Below are positions 43,455 to 52,052 of a stretch of DNA of 64,000 nucleotides, one piece after another. Made by a program: the position numbers and the translations under genes. The DNA lies in contig CP091034.1 of assembly GCA_039725955.1 (NCBI GenBank), forward strand, positions 2,914,001-2,978,000, written 5' to 3'. This DNA is from Sinorhizobium sp. B11. Its GTDB lineage: Bacteria > Pseudomonadota > Alphaproteobacteria > Rhizobiales > Rhizobiaceae. How positions within the stretch are numbered: the first letter of the stretch is position 1; each line of letters begins with the position of its first letter. The notes beneath the pieces were generated by a model. It searched no databases. It had not been told where the DNA came from and worked only from the letters and a program-made list of their open reading frames with translations.

Positions 43455-44207
43455 TCAGATTTTCTGGCCGCATGCCCGGCAGAAGCGGCGCACCGTTTCC
43501 GCCATGCCATATTCCAGCGCATCGGCCGTCAGCCCGTGGCCGATCGAAACCTCGGCGAGATCGGGAATGCGCTTCACCAGCGCTGGCAGGTTGTCCACCG
43601 TCAGGTCATGGCCGCCATTGACAGCAAGGCCGAGGGCAAGCGCCGCATCCGCCGTCTTGCCGAGCCCTTCGAGGATCGGCCCCGCCCTTTCAGGCGCATC
43701 GTAGCAGCCGCCATAGGGGCCGGTATAAAGTTCGATCCGGTCAGCACCCGTCGCTTTCGCGGCTTTCACAGCCTCCGCGTCGCCATCGCCATCGGCAAAA
43801 AGCGAAACGCGGAATCCCATCTTCTTCAGCCGTCCCACGACATCGGTCAGGAATGCCTGATGCTTGCGGAAATCCCAGCCGTGATCGGAGGTCGCCTGCG
43901 AGGGATCGTCAGGCACGAGCGTCACCTGCTCGGGCTGGGCCTTGGCGCAAAGCTCCAGGAATTCCTCCGTCGGATAGCCCTCTATATTGAATTCGGCCTC
44001 TGGAAATTCGTCGTCGATCAGGTTGCGAATGACGGGAAGGTCGGAAAAGCGGATATGCCGCTGGTCCGGCCGCGGATGCACGGTCAGGCCCGAAGCGCCG
44101 GCCTGCAACGCGATGCGCCCGAGCCCTTCCACGCTTGGCCAGGGCAGGTCGCGCCGGTTGCGCAGCATGGCGATTGCATTGAGGTTCACGGAGAGTTTGG
44201 CGGGCAT
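43455..44207 (-). CDS. pdxJ: Pyridoxine 5'-phosphate synthase
   Basis: 250 residues, the normal size. KLSVNLNAIAMLRNRR opens the TIM barrel (family signature LxVNxxxxAxLRxxR). Further marks are GASGLTVHPRPDQRHI, EFNIEGYPTEEFL, LVPDDPSQATSDHGWD and the C-terminal LAVNGGHDLTVDNLP and EVSIGHGLTADAL. It joins 1-deoxyxylulose 5-phosphate with 3-amino-2-oxopropyl phosphate in the DXP-dependent vitamin B6 route. Starts at ATG. No other pdx gene is in the window. Confidence 0.96.
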   Translation of the reverse strand: MPAKLSVNLNAIAMLRNRRDLPWPSVEGLGRIALQAGASGLTVHPRPDQRHIRFSDLPVIRNLIDDEFPEAEFNIEGYPTEEFLELCAKAQPEQVTLVPDDPSQATSDHGWDFRKHQAFLTDVVGRLKKMGFRVSLFADGDGDAEAVKAAKATGADRIELYTGPYGGCYDAPERAGPILEGLGKTADAALALGLAVNGGHDLTVDNLPALVKRIPDLAEVSIGHGLTADALEYGMAETVRRFCRACGQKI

Positions 44208-44656
44208 GGCGATATCCGTCTGGGGTGGGGACTGGCCCTGCTTTTAAGCCAAGGCGGCAGCGAAGGCCAATCAGATTCGCGTATGCATTCATGCCTGGCC
44301 TTGATGGCCACGCCTCCCATGACGACCGGCATCATCAGCGTACCGGAAACAGTAATTTCCGTTCCCTTCGAAGATCATTCGTGAATGGCGGAAAACACTG
44401 TGGTTCCTCTATACCACACACCCGAGCAAGAGGTGGACCGGGATGCCCTGACATTGCTATCCCATTTAAAAACGGTTATTTTTAGCACTTACAAAAGAAA
44501 CCGTCCGCGCATAAAGTGAGCGCTGCGTAAACGAGTCAAGTACGCCGAGTACTGCTTCTTCCAACGATAAGAACGCTAGAGGAAACCCCACTCGCCGCGC
44601 TCCGGAAGCAACTGGCAAAGCCGCATCAGGTGCAACTACCTGCCCCAGGAGGGTTC
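44208..44656. other. Intergenic region between divergent pdxJ and MerR-LuxR genes
   Basis: 449 bases with no convincing gene. The half nearer the MerR-LuxR gene has A+T-rich tracts (CATTTAAAAACGG, TTATTTTTAGC near 44460-44485) that could carry the regulator's promoter. No terminator or known RNA motif was recognised. Confidence 0.4.
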
Positions 44657-45349
44657 ATGCCAGACGGTTCCAAACGTTTGTTTGCTGCCGCCGGTATTGC
44701 TTCGGAGGCCCGGTCGAAATACCGGTTCCTGCCTTCGGCTGCTTTGCCGCCGGATATTCCACAAGGTCCCGTTGCCATCGCCGACATGGCGAACGCTTTC
44801 GGCGTCACGCACAGGACATTGCATTTCTACGAAGAGAAGGGCCTGATTTCCGCAAACCGCATCGGCCTGATGCGCGTTTACGATCAGGATGACGTCATGC
44901 GTATGGCGGTCATCACCGTTTGCCGCGAAACCGGCATGCCGATCGCGGTCATACAGGAGCTGATGGAGGTCCTGCGCAGCGCAGTCTCACAGGAAGAGGC
45001 CGAGTCGATCTTCCGCGAGGCCCTTTCCCAGCGCAAGCGCGAGCTGACGGCCGAGATGTCGACCTTGCACCGGCAGTTGCAGCAGGTGAGCGATCTTCTC
45101 GAATATGACAGCAGTCTCGACTTGCCACCGATCAACGACAACAGGGATCCGGCAAGCCTGACCGATCAGGAGCGCCAATGCCTGGAGCTGATGTCAGAGG
45201 GCTATTCGACGCAGCGCATTGCCCGCGCCCTCGACCTCAAGCATGAGGAAGCGCGCGGACTGGAAGCCAACATCATTCTGAAATTCCATGCCAACAACCG
45301 CTTCCAGGCAATCGCCAAGGCGGTTCTCCTCGGCATCGTTCAGGCTTGA
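44657..45349 (+). CDS. MerR-type regulator fused to a LuxR-type HTH
   Basis: 230 residues from the ATG at 44657, with AGGAGGG directly upstream. Residues about 40-105 form a MerR winged helix (IADMANAFGVTHRTLHFYEEKGLISANRIGLMRVYDQDDVMRM). A long helix follows (about 120-155, rich in Glu/Arg), as in MerR dimerisation coils. Instead of a metal or drug domain, the C-terminus (about 165-230) is a GerE/LuxR-like HTH: LTDQERQCLELMSEGYSTQRIARALDLKHEEA ... RFQAIAKAVLLGIV. Two DNA-binding modules in one chain are uncommon. Targets unknown. Confidence 0.85.
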   Translation: MPDGSKRLFAAAGIASEARSKYRFLPSAALPPDIPQGPVAIADMANAFGVTHRTLHFYEEKGLISANRIGLMRVYDQDDVMRMAVITVCRETGMPIAVIQELMEVLRSAVSQEEAESIFREALSQRKRELTAEMSTLHRQLQQVSDLLEYDSSLDLPPINDNRDPASLTDQERQCLELMSEGYSTQRIARALDLKHEEARGLEANIILKFHANNRFQAIAKAVLLGIVQA

Positions 45350-45423
45350 TTCTCCCCACGCCGGCTGCGGCCGCCACCGCATCCCGCACGACCGTGATCG
45401 CCAAACTTTAGGGAACGCCAAGT

Positions 45424-46551
45424 TTAGCGGACAATCGTCAGCGTTTCTGCTGCACGTGTAATCGCGGTGTAAAGCCAGCGCTCGCGCGTATCGCGGAAAG
45501 CCCAGCTTTCGTCGAACAGCACGACATTGTTCCACTGCGAACCCTGTGCCTTGTGAACCGTCAGCGCATAGCCGTAATCGAACTCGTCATAGCGCTTGCG
45601 TGTGTTCCAGGGGATCTCGCCTTCCACATTCTCGAAAGCCTGTTTCAGGAGCTTGATCTTGGCAGCCCCCCGATCCATGTCGTCATCTTCGGGGCGCACC
45701 AGCAGATTGATGCCCGGCTTGGTCGTTTCCTTGGATGAGGTCATGACCTGCCAGAGCGAGCCGTTGAGCAGGCCCTTTGCCGGGTCGTTGCGCAGGCAGA
45801 CCAGCTTGTCGCCGGTTTGTGGATGTTCGGTCGTAAAACCCTTGAGTTCCCGCAGGCGCTGGTTATAGCGCCGCCGCGTCTTGTTTGTGCCGACAAGCAC
45901 CTGATCGGCATCCATCACCAGCGGCTGCGTCACCTCGTTCTTCGAGATCACCTGCGCCTTGCCGTAGTCGCCATACATGATCTCGTTGCCCTCACGCACC
46001 TGCATGGCGAGCTTGATGATCGGATTGTCGCGCGCCTGCCGGTGGATGTCCGTCAACAGATAATCCGGTTCCTGGTTTGTGAAGAAACCGCCGCCCGTGA
46101 CCGGCGGCAGCTGGCCGGGATCACCGAGCACCAGGATCGGCGTGCCGAAGCTCATCAGGTCCTTGCCGAGCGCCTCGTCCACCATCGAGCATTCGTCGAC
46201 AATGATCAGCGCAGCCTTGGCGACCGGACTCTGGCGGTTGATGGAAAACATCGGTGCGATCGAAGTCTTGCCGGTTTCCTCGTCCTCCACCTCTTCCTCG
46301 CCGCGCGGCCGATAGATCAGCGAGTGGATGGTCTTGGCGTTCGACGCCCCGCGCGAGCGCAGTACCTGTGCAGCCTTGCCGGTGAATGCGGCAAACAGCA
46401 CATCGCCATCCACATGCTCGGCAAAATGCTTGGCAAGCGTCGTCTTGCCCGTTCCGGCATAGCCGAACAGACGGAAGAGCGGCGACCTGCCCTCCTTCAG
46501 CCAGTTCGAAACGGCCTTCAGGGCTTCATCCTGTTGCGGGGCGAATTGCAT
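45424..46551 (-). CDS. RecD-like ATP-dependent DNA helicase / AAA ATPase
   Basis: 375 residues from the ATG at 46551 (MQFAPQQDEALK). The frame is open to a TTG at 46587; neither has a strong ribosome site. Walker A is LFGYAGTGKTTLAKHFAEH and Walker B is ALIIVDECSMVDE. Then come FGTPILVLGDPGQLPPV (motif III), DIHRQARDNP (motif IV-like) and the C-terminal UvrD_C_2 domain with ALTVHKAQGSQWNNVVLFDES and YTAITRAAETL. It is a superfamily 1B (RecD/Dda-like) helicase expected to move 5' to 3' on DNA. No RecB or RecC partner is nearby. Its stop converges on the MerR-LuxR gene. Confidence 0.88.
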   Translation of the reverse strand: MQFAPQQDEALKAVSNWLKEGRSPLFRLFGYAGTGKTTLAKHFAEHVDGDVLFAAFTGKAAQVLRSRGASNAKTIHSLIYRPRGEEEVEDEETGKTSIAPMFSINRQSPVAKAALIIVDECSMVDEALGKDLMSFGTPILVLGDPGQLPPVTGGGFFTNQEPDYLLTDIHRQARDNPIIKLAMQVREGNEIMYGDYGKAQVISKNEVTQPLVMDADQVLVGTNKTRRRYNQRLRELKGFTTEHPQTGDKLVCLRNDPAKGLLNGSLWQVMTSSKETTKPGINLLVRPEDDDMDRGAAKIKLLKQAFENVEGEIPWNTRKRYDEFDYGYALTVHKAQGSQWNNVVLFDESWAFRDTRERWLYTAITRAAETLTIVR

Positions 46552-46610
46552 GGAAGCGACTTGGCAGGATTCGCCTCGCATAGGCAAGGCGGAATTTTCC
46601 TTGAGGCGAG

Positions 46611-47918
46611 CTAGCTCTTCACCGCCTCGTTGATGACCCGTTCACGCAGCAGGCCGACGAGATAGAGCGATCCCGTCAGGATCACCCAGGCGCCGGAGCG
46701 GGCTGCCCGTTCGAGCGCCTTTTCATAGGCAGTCTGCGGATCCTCGATCACGTCGCTCGCGAGACCGATCTGACCGGCAAGCCTCTGCAATTCGGCAGGA
46801 GAACGGAAACGATCGGAGACCGAGGTGAAGATCGGCGAGACGCCATGGCGGCCCATCACCTCGAGAAGCCCCGCTGCATCCTTGTCGGCCGCGATCGCCA
46901 CGACAGCAATGCCCGATCCGGCAAATCCTTCCATGCCGGAGAGATCGTCGAGCACCGCTTCGAGATTGAACGGCACATGCGCGCCGTCGAGCGCAACGGC
47001 AACATTGCTGGCCGCGGCACGGCCCGGGACAGGCACGGTAAATCGCTCCAGCCGCCCCGGCAGCTGCGATTCCCGCTCGGCCTCGGCATCAACAAGCCAT
47101 CCGCCGACCGCCTTGCCCTCGCGCGCCCTGACGCCGAGTTCACCGAGCACATCGAGCGCGGCACCCGCGACTGCGGCATTGCGCCCGGCTATCGTCGACG
47201 CTTGCGAAAGATCCGGCCGGATCAGACGCGCATCGATCTCGGCTGCCCGCCTGGCTATCACCGCCCCCGCCTCGTCATCCGCTTCAAGCGGTGTCACGAC
47301 AGTCGTATGCGGCTTGATGATGCCGGCCTTTTCGAAGGCGATCGCCGCCCGCGTCTTGCCCAAAATCTCCGTATGTTCGAGGCCGATATTGGTGACGATC
47401 GAAACATCGCTGTCGACGATATTGGTCGAATCCAGCCGGCCGCCGAGCCCTGTCTCGACAACGGCCCATTGAACGCCCGCATCGCGAAAAATCAGGAAAC
47501 CCGCCGCTGTCAGTATGTCGAACCATGTTGCAGCCTCGGCTGCCGTCCCTTCCGTCCTTGCTTGCCTGAGCGCATCAAGGCCCAGGAACAGCGCCTCGGC
47601 GAGCACGGCCTCTTCGACCGGCTGGCCGTTGACGCTGACGCGCTCGGAAATATGCTCCACATGCGGCGAGGCATAGCGCCCGACGGAAATGCCGGCATGG
47701 CGCAATCCGGCTTCAAGCAGTGCGCAGGTCGAGCTCTTGCCCTTGGTGCCTGCCACATGGATCGAGCGGAAGGCGCGGTGCGGATTGCCGAGACGCGCCG
47801 AGAGATCGAGGATCGGTTCAAGCCCGACACGCATTTCGCCGCGCGGGCGTTGTTCCCAATTGGTGAGCTGATCAAGTTGCGAAAGGGCTTCGATAAGGCG
47901 GGGATTCTGGTTCTGCAT
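46611..47918 (-). CDS. folC: Bifunctional folylpolyglutamate/dihydrofolate synthase
   Basis: About 435 residues from the ATG at 47918; a GTG at 47930 is an alternative, and neither has a clear Shine-Dalgarno. A Mur-ligase-type ATPase: P-loop HVAGTKGKSSTCALLEAGL, then GRYASPHVEHISERVSVNG, FDILTAAGFLIF and AVVETGLGGRLDSTNIV, all FolC landmarks. It adds glutamate to folates and makes dihydrofolate from dihydropteroate. It is not flanked by accD or trxA as folC often is in this order, so it could be a second copy. The helicase gene follows closely on the same strand. Confidence 0.88.
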   Translation of the reverse strand: MQNQNPRLIEALSQLDQLTNWEQRPRGEMRVGLEPILDLSARLGNPHRAFRSIHVAGTKGKSSTCALLEAGLRHAGISVGRYASPHVEHISERVSVNGQPVEEAVLAEALFLGLDALRQARTEGTAAEAATWFDILTAAGFLIFRDAGVQWAVVETGLGGRLDSTNIVDSDVSIVTNIGLEHTEILGKTRAAIAFEKAGIIKPHTTVVTPLEADDEAGAVIARRAAEIDARLIRPDLSQASTIAGRNAAVAGAALDVLGELGVRAREGKAVGGWLVDAEAERESQLPGRLERFTVPVPGRAAASNVAVALDGAHVPFNLEAVLDDLSGMEGFAGSGIAVVAIAADKDAAGLLEVMGRHGVSPIFTSVSDRFRSPAELQRLAGQIGLASDVIEDPQTAYEKALERAARSGAWVILTGSLYLVGLLRERVINEAVKS

Positions 47919-48201
47919 GGGGCATGGCACAGGTTACAGGAGTTACTATCTTGGTGCCCAGGCGAGCGGCAGCGGCAGCCTGCGCTTCCCGATGGTTCTC
48001 CATCTGTCTCGCCAGTCACGCAGGCGAACCGACACTAGAACCTTTCCATCGCCCTGCCTAGCCTCGCTAGCGTCATCGGCAGCGCCCGGCCGCGACACCG
48101 CCCACGGCAACTGCCAGTTAACGCTGGCGAATTTTAGCCCTTGCCGAGATTTTCAATAGGGCCATTTCTATCCCCTGTCTTTGACAGAGACGGAGATCCG
48201 A

Positions 48202-49233
48202 GTGGGGCAGACTATCCGAATTCCAGTCAACGAACCGCAGCGACTGCTTGCCGTGCGCTCGCTGAGCGCCATCAGCAGCAGCCCGACGCCCGAGCTTGCA
48301 GCGCTTGCCGAGCTCGCCAAGAATGCATTCGCAATGCCCTATGCCGCCGTCAACATCGTCGATGAGGACTGGCTGCGCATTGCCGGCGAAGCGGGCATGC
48401 AGCTTTCCGAATGCCCGCGCGACCTCTCCTTCTGCACCCGCGTCGTCTTCGCCAACGACATGGTCGTCGTTCCCGATTTGGAACAGGATGCGGAACTGAG
48501 CACCGCACCTTATGTGACAGGCCCGCCGCATTTCCGTTTCTATGCCGGTGCACCTCTGGAACTTGAAAGCGACCTGGCAATCGGCGCGTTCTGCATCCTT
48601 GATCAGAAGCCGCGGCTGTTCACCGAACAGGAGGCCACCAATCTTCGCCGTTTCGCCCGTGTGGCCAGCGCGCTTCTGCGGCTGCAGAAGGCGAATTTCG
48701 TCATGGGCCTTGCCGAAAACAGCCTGCGCACCGCCGCCATGACCGATCCGCTGACGGGCTTCCTCAACCGATCAGCGCTCGATGCCATCGTCGACCGCGC
48801 GCTGGAAGCAGCCCTTGCCTCCGGCCAGACCTTCGGCGCCCTCTATCTCGACATGGACGGCTTCAAGTCGATCAACGATACGCTCGGCCATCATATCGGC
48901 GATGAAGTGCTGCGCGAAGCGGCAAGCCGTATTCGCTCGGTCATCCGCTCCGGCGATATCGTCATCCGCATGGGCGGCGACGAATTCGCGATCTTCGTTC
49001 CGAACCCGCCGAACACCGAAGCGCTTGTCGCCGTCTCCGAACGTCTTCTCGCGACCTTCCGCAGCCCCTTTACCATCGAAGGAAACATCATCCGCGCCCG
49101 CCTGAGCATCGGTGCGGCACTTGCTCCGCTGGGCGGCCGCCGCCGCGCCGAATTGCTGCGTAACGTCGATAACGCCCTCTATCGCGCCAAGGCGGCCGGA
49201 CGGGACTGCCATGTTGTTTTCAATCCGAACTGA
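48202..49233 (+). CDS. GAF-GGDEF diguanylate cyclase
   Basis: 343 residues from a GTG at 48202 with GGAG six bases before; an in-frame TTG at 48181 has no ribosome site. Residues about 20-160 form a GAF domain (AFAMPYAAVNIVDEDWLRIAGEAG ... FRFYAGAPLELESDLAIGAFCILD). The GGDEF domain (about 175-335) has the intact signature MGGDEF and an intact RxxD inhibitory site (RSGD) nine residues before it. The enzyme should make c-di-GMP under small-molecule or redox control by GAF and be product-inhibited. No membrane segment. Confidence 0.9.
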   Translation: MGQTIRIPVNEPQRLLAVRSLSAISSSPTPELAALAELAKNAFAMPYAAVNIVDEDWLRIAGEAGMQLSECPRDLSFCTRVVFANDMVVVPDLEQDAELSTAPYVTGPPHFRFYAGAPLELESDLAIGAFCILDQKPRLFTEQEATNLRRFARVASALLRLQKANFVMGLAENSLRTAAMTDPLTGFLNRSALDAIVDRALEAALASGQTFGALYLDMDGFKSINDTLGHHIGDEVLREAASRIRSVIRSGDIVIRMGGDEFAIFVPNPPNTEALVAVSERLLATFRSPFTIEGNIIRARLSIGAALAPLGGRRRAELLRNVDNALYRAKAAGRDCHVVFNPN

Positions 49234-49324
49234 CGTTTGAAAAACAGACGGGAATAAAACCAAGCCCTGACGTGTCTCATGTCAGGTATCGCAAAAATGC
49301 GTGCCTAACCCGAGGAGAGAGACC

Positions 49325-49705
49325 ATGAAGTCCGTGAAATTCCTGTCCGTGCTTGCAGTCGTCGCTGCCACCGCCACTGCAGCCTTCGCCGCCCCCGCCA
49401 TCACCGAGGTCGAAACGGCCAAGGGCAAGGTCCTCGCCGGCGAAAAGGGCATGACGCTCTACACCTACAAGAAGGACGAAAAAGGCGTCACGAACTGCTA
49501 CGACAAGTGCGCCACCAACTGGCCGCCCTTCCTCGCTGCTAGCGACGCCAAAGCCGATGGTGCATACTCGCTCGTCGAACGCAAGGATGGAAAGAAGCAG
49601 TGGGCCAAGGACGGCATGCCGCTCTATTACTGGGTGAAGGACACGAAGTCCGGCGATATCACCGGCGATGGCGTCGGCGGTTCCTGGGATGTCGCAAAGC
49701 CCTGA
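49325..49705 (+). CDS. COG4315-type secreted protein (YxxxKDxxG-like repeats)
   Basis: 126 residues from the ATG at 49325, with AGGAGAGAG upstream. Signal peptide of about 23 residues ending AFA. The mature protein has the family pattern: GMTLYTYKKDEKGVTNCYDKCATNWPPFLA in the first half and RKDGKKQWAKDGMPLYYWVKDTKSGDITGDG in the second, an internal repeat of the Y-x-[FWY]-x-x-D type. The two Cys in NCYDKC may pair. Probably periplasmic or surface-exposed, function unknown. It lies ten bases before the ECF sigma gene, so likely one operon. Confidence 0.88.
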   Translation: MKSVKFLSVLAVVAATATAAFAAPAITEVETAKGKVLAGEKGMTLYTYKKDEKGVTNCYDKCATNWPPFLAASDAKADGAYSLVERKDGKKQWAKDGMPLYYWVKDTKSGDITGDGVGGSWDVAKP

Positions 49706-49715
49706 TGAGGCCAGC

Positions 49716-50231
49716 GTGAAGACGCCCCCACCCGATACGTTCGAGGGCCAGATCCTGGCCCTCCTCCCCTCGCTTCGCCGCTATTCCCGCAGCCTCACCC
49801 GCTCGGATGCCGAAGGCGAGGATCTGCTTCAGGATTGCGTGGAAAAGGTCCTGGCCCGGCGCGGCCAGTGGCGCGGCATCAACCTGCGCGGCTGGGTCCT
49901 GACGACGATGACCAATCTTTACCGCAACGCCCGCCGCGCAAGCCCCCGCGACCGGCTGGTCGAACTCGATGCCGCCGAGGATATCGCCAATTCCGATACT
50001 CAGGCCGATCCGCTGGAGCGCCTGCGGCTGGAACAGGCTCTCAACAGCCTGTCCGAGGACTACCGCTCCGTACTGATGCTCGTGGTCATCGAAGGCTACA
50101 GCTACAGCGAAGTCGCCGCCATGCTGGAGATCCCGATCGGCACAGTCATGTCGCGCCTGTCGCGCGCACGCCAGCGCATGAGCGAACATATGAAAGCCGA
50201 CAACGTGATTACGCTTCGGAGACCGAAATGA
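49716..50231 (+). CDS. ECF-type RNA polymerase sigma factor
   Basis: 171 residues from a GTG at 49716, with GAGG upstream; an in-frame ATG at 49668 sits inside the preceding gene. Region 2 (about 12-75) has SLRRYSRSLTRSDAEGEDLLQDCVEKVLARRGQW and the promoter-melting RGWVLTTMTNLYRNARR. Region 4 (about 115-165) has LSEDYRSVLMLVVIEGYSYSEVAAMLEIPIGTVMSRLSRARQRM. No region 3, as expected for ECF factors. Four-base overlap with the anti-sigma gene next. A candidate ECF promoter near 49251-49276 would make the module self-activating. Confidence 0.92.
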   Translation: MKTPPPDTFEGQILALLPSLRRYSRSLTRSDAEGEDLLQDCVEKVLARRGQWRGINLRGWVLTTMTNLYRNARRASPRDRLVELDAAEDIANSDTQADPLERLRLEQALNSLSEDYRSVLMLVVIEGYSYSEVAAMLEIPIGTVMSRLSRARQRMSEHMKADNVITLRRPK

Positions 50232-51013
50232 ACGAAACCAATCGAGCCGTGACCGAAGCGGACCTGCACGCCTACGCCGACGGGCAATTGCCGGAAGCTG
50301 CCCGCGCCCGCGTCGAAGCCTACCTCGCGGAAAACCCGGAGGAGGCCGCCATGGTCGCCGCTTGGCAGACGCAGAATGCCGGCATCAAGTCGCTTTTTGC
50401 AGGTTATGAGAAGAGCCGCGATGCCGATCTCCGGATGGTGACATCAGTAGTTCAGCCAACCTCCCCCTGGAAGATACGCTCGGCATTCGCCGCAGCCGCC
50501 GTGATCCTCTTTGCGCTTGGCGCCGTCAGCGACCGCTTCATCCCGCCGCTCTTTGAGCGCCCACCGCTGCAGCTTGCCGAATCCGAGACCCTGCCGAAGC
50601 AGGCCGAAACCGCCTTCCTTGTCTATGCGAGCGAAGTGCGCCACCCGGTCGAAGTCTTCGCCAATGAGGAAGCCCATCTGGCGACCTGGCTCGGCAAGCG
50701 TCTGGCGATCCCCGATCTCAAGGTTCCGGACCTGAAATCCCTCGGCTTCCACCTTGTCGGTGGTCGCCTGCTACCCGTCGATGACAGGCCGGGCGCCATG
50801 TTCATGTACGAGGATCAGGGCCGCGAGCGCCTGACGGTCATCGTCGGCCGCAACAAGGAAAACAGGACGACGAGCTTCCGCTTCGCCTCGGCCAAGGATG
50901 TGGAAACCTTCTACTGGATCGACGGCGAACTCGGCTATGCGGTGACGGGCGAAATCTCCCGCGACATGCTGCGCAAGGTGGCAGAGGAATGTTATAGGCA
51001 GTTCCCATCCTGA
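50228..51013 (+). CDS. Anti-sigma factor, RsiW-like, single-pass membrane protein
   Basis: 261 residues, the ATG overlapping the sigma-factor stop (ATGA), so the two proteins are made together. The cytoplasmic N-terminus is a zinc-less ASD-like domain (TEADLHAYADGQLPEAARARVEAYLAENPEEAAMVAAW). A membrane helix follows at about 80-100 (AFAAAAVILFALGAVSD). The periplasmic C-terminal part (about 110-261) has FHLVGGRLLPVDDRPGAMFMYEDQGRERLTVIVG. It should hold the ECF factor at the membrane until a periplasmic signal releases it. The Cys-His zinc motif of ZAS proteins is absent. Confidence 0.87.
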   Translation: MNETNRAVTEADLHAYADGQLPEAARARVEAYLAENPEEAAMVAAWQTQNAGIKSLFAGYEKSRDADLRMVTSVVQPTSPWKIRSAFAAAAVILFALGAVSDRFIPPLFERPPLQLAESETLPKQAETAFLVYASEVRHPVEVFANEEAHLATWLGKRLAIPDLKVPDLKSLGFHLVGGRLLPVDDRPGAMFMYEDQGRERLTVIVGRNKENRTTSFRFASAKDVETFYWIDGELGYAVTGEISRDMLRKVAEECYRQFPS

Positions 51014-51034
51014 GACGGGAACTGCATCTGAAAC

Positions 51035-51400
51035 TCAGCGCAGCGGATCGTTCGCAAGCTCGATCGGCTTGCCGTGCGGCGTTGCTTCCGCCGCCCTTTG
51101 CCAGCTCTTCTGCAGGTCGAGGATCACGGCGGCATCCGCAACGCCGCGGCTGACGAGCAGTTCGGAAAGAGCAGCCACCCAGCAGTCGAAATAGTCGCTG
51201 CCGTCGTCGGCGCGGCCGGGTTTGTGCAACTCCTTCGACAGGGCCTCAGCCCATTCGTTCCAGGCAAACAGCCCCTTCTCATGCAGATGCACGGTCATGG
51301 CGAAGGCCTCCGCAGCCCAGGGCTCCGGGAAAACCGGATCACCTTCCGGTGACTTCGGCAGGCTGGGCGATTGGGCCAGTTGAGAGGGCACCTCACACAC
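51035..51400 (-). CDS. Nitrile hydratase accessory (activator) protein
   Basis: 121 residues if the GTG at 51400 is used, eight bases inside the end of the beta-subunit gene; an ATG at 51424 is an alternative. The sequence FPEPWAAEAFAMTVHLHEKGLFAWNEWAEALSKEL resembles the N-terminal part of nitrile hydratase beta subunits, as P14K-type activators do. These small proteins help insert cobalt into the alpha subunit and swap subunits during maturation. Last gene of the nthA-nthB-activator operon. Confidence 0.85.
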   Translation of the reverse strand: MCEVPSQLAQSPSLPKSPEGDPVFPEPWAAEAFAMTVHLHEKGLFAWNEWAEALSKELHKPGRADDGSDYFDCWVAALSELLVSRGVADAAVILDLQKSWQRAAEATPHGKPIELANDPLR

Positions 51401-52052
51401 GCTCAAGATAGCTCTCCCACGCATCGATCGAGACCGTCAGCGATGGGTCTGCCCCCTCGCCCCAGATCTCACCACCATCGAAGACCACGGTATAGAGCCA
51501 TTGCGGGTTCTCGCCCTTGCCATGCGCATTGTCATCAGGGAAGACGAATGAGCCCTGCACCGCCTCGATGGTGCCGGTCTTGGCGCGGGCATAACGCGGC
51601 AGCCGGGTATGGGTGGCCGGATTGAAATTCTTGGTCTTTACAGTTTCGCCGACGACGAAGAGCGGCGCCGCCTCGACAGGCCGGTCGCAAGGCCCACCCT
51701 TGGCGAGCACGCCGGCGACCATGTCGGCCTTCAGCACTCGCTTCGGCACCGAGCCATCCTGCAGCTTCGAGCCGGACAGCAATTCCTCGCGGTTCGCAAA
51801 GCCATGGCGCTCCAGAAGCATGTCAATGCCGCGGATCCAGATCTCGTAATAGCTTGCCGCAAGATAATCGGCCGGCGGAATGCTTTCGCGCGCATGCCGG
51901 CTCTCGTCAATAGTCCAGGCACCAAAAGCGCCACAGGAGAGCGTGATGCCGAGCGCCCGCTTCTCCCATTCGGCATGGAAATAGGGTTCGTTGACTTCCG
52001 GCGCGACGGGGCCGAAGCCCATCTGGCCCCCGAGATCGTGTGGGCCGTTCAT
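51393..52052 (-). CDS. nthB: Nitrile hydratase beta subunit
   Basis: 219 residues. The N-terminus MNGPHDLGGQMGFGPV is the family signature. Later marks are FHAEWEKRALGITLSCGAFGAW, SYYEIWIRGIDMLL and the C-terminal SH3-like barrel (FVVGETVKTKNFNPATHTRLPRYARAKTGTIEAVQGSFVFPD). It pairs with the alpha subunit to hydrate nitriles to amides in the cytoplasm. Its ATG overlaps the alpha-subunit stop by four bases, coupling their translation. No amidase gene is adjacent. Confidence 0.95.
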   Translation of the reverse strand: MNGPHDLGGQMGFGPVAPEVNEPYFHAEWEKRALGITLSCGAFGAWTIDESRHARESIPPADYLAASYYEIWIRGIDMLLERHGFANREELLSGSKLQDGSVPKRVLKADMVAGVLAKGGPCDRPVEAAPLFVVGETVKTKNFNPATHTRLPRYARAKTGTIEAVQGSFVFPDDNAHGKGENPQWLYTVVFDGGEIWGEGADPSLTVSIDAWESYLERV

